Shown: positions 33,150 through 34,589 of the stretch, piece by piece
How positions within the stretch are numbered: position 1 is the first letter of the stretch
Layout: every line of letters starts with the position of its first letter
DNA from: JAVXGM01 sp036657395
Lineage (GTDB): Bacteria > Bacillota > Clostridia > Peptostreptococcales > Anaerovoracaceae
Direction of reading: 5' to 3'
DNA length: 34,589 bases
Assembly (NCBI GenBank): GCA_036657395.1
Contig: JAVXGM010000016.1
Span: 1-34,589 of the forward strand
Translations under genes and position numbers: made by a program
Notes under the pieces: model-generated
What the model was told of the DNA's origin: nothing
The model's input: the letters and a program-made list of their open reading frames with translations, nothing else
Database searches by the model: none

Positions 33150-33183
33150 CCCGACACTTTCCCGACACTTCTCATGATATAGT
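33150..33183 (+). promoter_or_regulatory. SARP-type promoter of the plus-strand GGDEF gene
   Basis: CCCGACA (33150-33156), CTTT, CCCGACA (33161-33167), ten bases, TATAGT (33178-33183). The unit order, spacer and distance to the -10 match the minus-strand promoters. The leader to the ATG is about 60 nt. Confidence 0.58.
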
Positions 33184-33248
33184 AGCGTAGGAACAGGATA
33201 AGCTGTGCTGAAGCAGATACAAATAGAGAAAAACTTGGAGTGGATCGT

Positions 33249-34412
33249 ATGAAAGAAAAATTAAAAAAACTATTTTATTGCCTGGCGTATTTGGATTTGA
33301 CAGGTGATTGCAAAAAAGAAGATACCTATTTTTATCGCTTTTCAGGAGATATTGGCCAAAGCAATTTGCGCACGGTACGGAGTATGTCTGTCTTTATGCT
33401 GATTATCAGCATATTAGTCATTATCAGCTCCTTTACTTACTTTGGCGCAACCTACTTATGCAATGTTTATATTCCGATTGCCATTTTAGAAATCGTGTTT
33501 TTGTTTTTGATACAGTGGTTTTTACAAAGGGGTTTATCATCTAATGCATGTACCGTTTTAACCACGCTGCACCTCTTTCATATGCTTGCCATTAGCGGCT
33601 ATATTAGTGTGTACTATTGTAAGGATGAAACGGCATTGCTTTTTGTTGTGGTGCTCACTATTTCCTCTATGGTTTTCATACTGCCAACTATGCTTACCAT
33701 GAGCATTTCCACACTCTGCACGGCCGTGGTGCTAATCGCAAGTTATTATGTTAAGGGCAGCTATTGGTTTGAATCGGACACGCTAAATGGGATCAGCGTT
33801 CTGCTCTTTTCCTTTATGTTTGGCTGGCAGGTAAACAGGGGACGTGCAAAAGAAGCTTTTGCTCAGGCGGATGTGCAAAGGCTGAATGTGGAGCTTAAAA
33901 AAATAAGCATTACCGACCCGCTTACAGGACTGTATAATCATAGAAGCTTTCAAGAAAACTACTACGAAATGTTCCGCAGAGCCAGCACTGGAGGGTTTCC
34001 AATGGGTGTGATTATGATGGATTTGGACAAATTTAAATCCTTTAATGACAGATATGGGCACGTGGCCGGGGACGACTGTCTGCGCCGGGTTGCCTCGGCA
34101 ATTGCCGCATCGGTGCCAGAGGGAGTAATCGTCTGCCGCTATGGTGGCGAGGAGTTTATCGCACTGCTGAGTGACGACCTTTGCTACAAGGCGGCGGATA
34201 TTGGCGAAGATATTCGCAGAGCGGTAGTGGCACTTAAAATCCCCTTTGTCTGCACTTCACTTAAGACAAAGGTGGTAACCCTTAGTCTTGGCGCTTATGT
34301 GGGAATTCCTAGGAAGAGCGAGCAGCCCATGAATTTTGTAGATCGGGCGGATAAGGCTATGTATCAAAGCAAGGAGTCGGGGCGAAACTGTTTGACAGTA
34401 ACGTTTGGGTAG
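33249..34412 (+). CDS. Membrane GGDEF diguanylate cyclase (plus strand)
   Basis: 387 residues with a charged N-terminus, about six transmembrane helices (45-195), a short linker, and a GGDEF domain (220-387). The domain has SITDPLTGLYNHRSFQ, MMDLDKFKSFNDRYGHVAGD and an intact YGGEEF (298-303), the active GGEEF variant. It is predicted to be a c-di-GMP synthase; no RxxD inhibitory site is seen just before the motif. ATG 33249 is preferred: TTGGAG lies eight bases upstream, and a GTG at 33240 would sit inside that site. It belongs to the same architecture as the divergent GGDEF gene but is not a close copy of it. A decayed copy of its 5' end is at 28370. Terminator at 34504. Confidence 0.9.
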   Translation: MKEKLKKLFYCLAYLDLTGDCKKEDTYFYRFSGDIGQSNLRTVRSMSVFMLIISILVIISSFTYFGATYLCNVYIPIAILEIVFLFLIQWFLQRGLSSNACTVLTTLHLFHMLAISGYISVYYCKDETALLFVVVLTISSMVFILPTMLTMSISTLCTAVVLIASYYVKGSYWFESDTLNGISVLLFSFMFGWQVNRGRAKEAFAQADVQRLNVELKKISITDPLTGLYNHRSFQENYYEMFRRASTGGFPMGVIMMDLDKFKSFNDRYGHVAGDDCLRRVASAIAASVPEGVIVCRYGGEEFIALLSDDLCYKAADIGEDIRRAVVALKIPFVCTSLKTKVVTLSLGAYVGIPRKSEQPMNFVDRADKAMYQSKESGRNCLTVTFG

Positions 34413-34503
34413 ACAGGCTAAAATTAAAAAATCCAGAGAAAAAGAATCTCATATAAGAAATATGAAAAATAACTATATTTAAACGGATAAAAATTAGTGA
34501 TAT

Positions 34504-34539
34504 AAAAATAGTGACCAAGCAAATATGGTCACTATTTTT
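34504..34539. terminator. Terminator after the plus-strand GGDEF gene
   Basis: Perfect 14-bp stem (AAAAATAGTGACCA at 34504-34517, complement at 34526-34539), followed by GTTTTTT. The copy A deletion junction falls in the T-run of its right arm. Confidence 0.9.
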
Positions 34540-34589
34540 GTTTTTTGCTATAAATCCCACGGAATAGCCCTACGGAACTTTGGGAAACC
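34535..34589. repeat. Third matching segment, cut by the window edge
   Basis: About 55 bases identical to 28446-28500, including CCCACGGAATAGCCCTACGG. The match is unbroken to the last base of the window, so the repeat probably continues beyond it. No gene is seen in it. Confidence 0.85.

Larger units (their letters stand above)
32930..33286. repeat. Duplicated regulatory segment, copy B (intact)
   Basis: Contains the first codons of both divergent GGDEF genes and the whole promoter region between them. It matches copy A (28144-28408) in the same orientation. A 22-bp inverted repeat (33087-33108 with 33145-33166, one mismatch) is made of the mirrored operator units. Confidence 0.85.

Noticed and set aside
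28144..33286. Composite transposon bounded by copies A and B
   Set aside because: No transposase, terminal inverted repeats or target duplication are visible; the copies contain gene ends and promoters, which fits tandem duplication better.

Overview
The window looks like chromosomal DNA of a low-G+C anaerobic Firmicute, most likely class Clostridia. The evidence is the A+T-rich sequence, strong AGGAGG-type ribosome binding sites, several TTG/GTG starts, an Fe-S aldo/keto reductase, a C_GCxxG_C_C redox protein, a dacF-type carboxypeptidase, a DUF1292 protein and an alanine/ornithine-racemase-type enzyme. I cannot name the species.

Bases 1-25,380 are ordinary backbone. In order they hold: the 3' end of an unknown gene; an Fe-S aldo/keto reductase (-); a serine hydrolase, rdgB and a YihY/BrkB membrane protein (+); divergent serA (-) and serC (+) around a palindromic promoter region; an archaeal-type phosphoglycerate mutase, a D,D-carboxypeptidase and uvrC (+); a DUF1292 protein; a repeat-containing L,D-transpeptidase; a 54-residue membrane protein (-); an FAD dehydrogenase, an ABC exporter and a C_GCxxG_C_C protein (+); a minus-strand run of glycosyltransferase-like gene, TetR regulator and three membrane proteins; tRNA-Leu(CAG) (-); and two tandem acyl-CoA synthetases plus a PLP racemase (+). 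SerA and SerC act on the 3-phosphoglycerate route to serine. The mutase next door interconverts 2- and 3-phosphoglycerate if its family assignment holds.

From about 25,385 to the end, base composition shifts to visibly higher G+C and the content becomes accessory. A minus-strand operon encodes a SARP-like response regulator, a LytS/YehU-type histidine kinase and a stand-alone receiver whose phospho-acceptor position carries Ala. It is followed by a large secreted beta-helix adhesin and a GGDEF protein (both -), and a second, divergent GGDEF protein (+).

The most interesting signal is in the control DNA. The region between the two GGDEF genes has inward-mirrored pairs of the heptamer CCCGAC(A/G), each pair in direct repeat with a CTTT spacer (11-bp period). 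The pair lies 10 bp upstream of a -10-like hexamer on the plus side, and at 10 or 13 bp on the minus side. This matches the known layout of SARP-activated promoters. A second, partly deleted copy of this region, with remnants of both GGDEF 5' ends, lies upstream of the response-regulator operon and appears to drive it. The two copies bracket the adhesin and one GGDEF gene in direct orientation, and a third matching segment is cut by the window edge. This suggests a tandemly duplicated, self-regulated module linking a two-component system, c-di-GMP enzymes and a surface adhesin.
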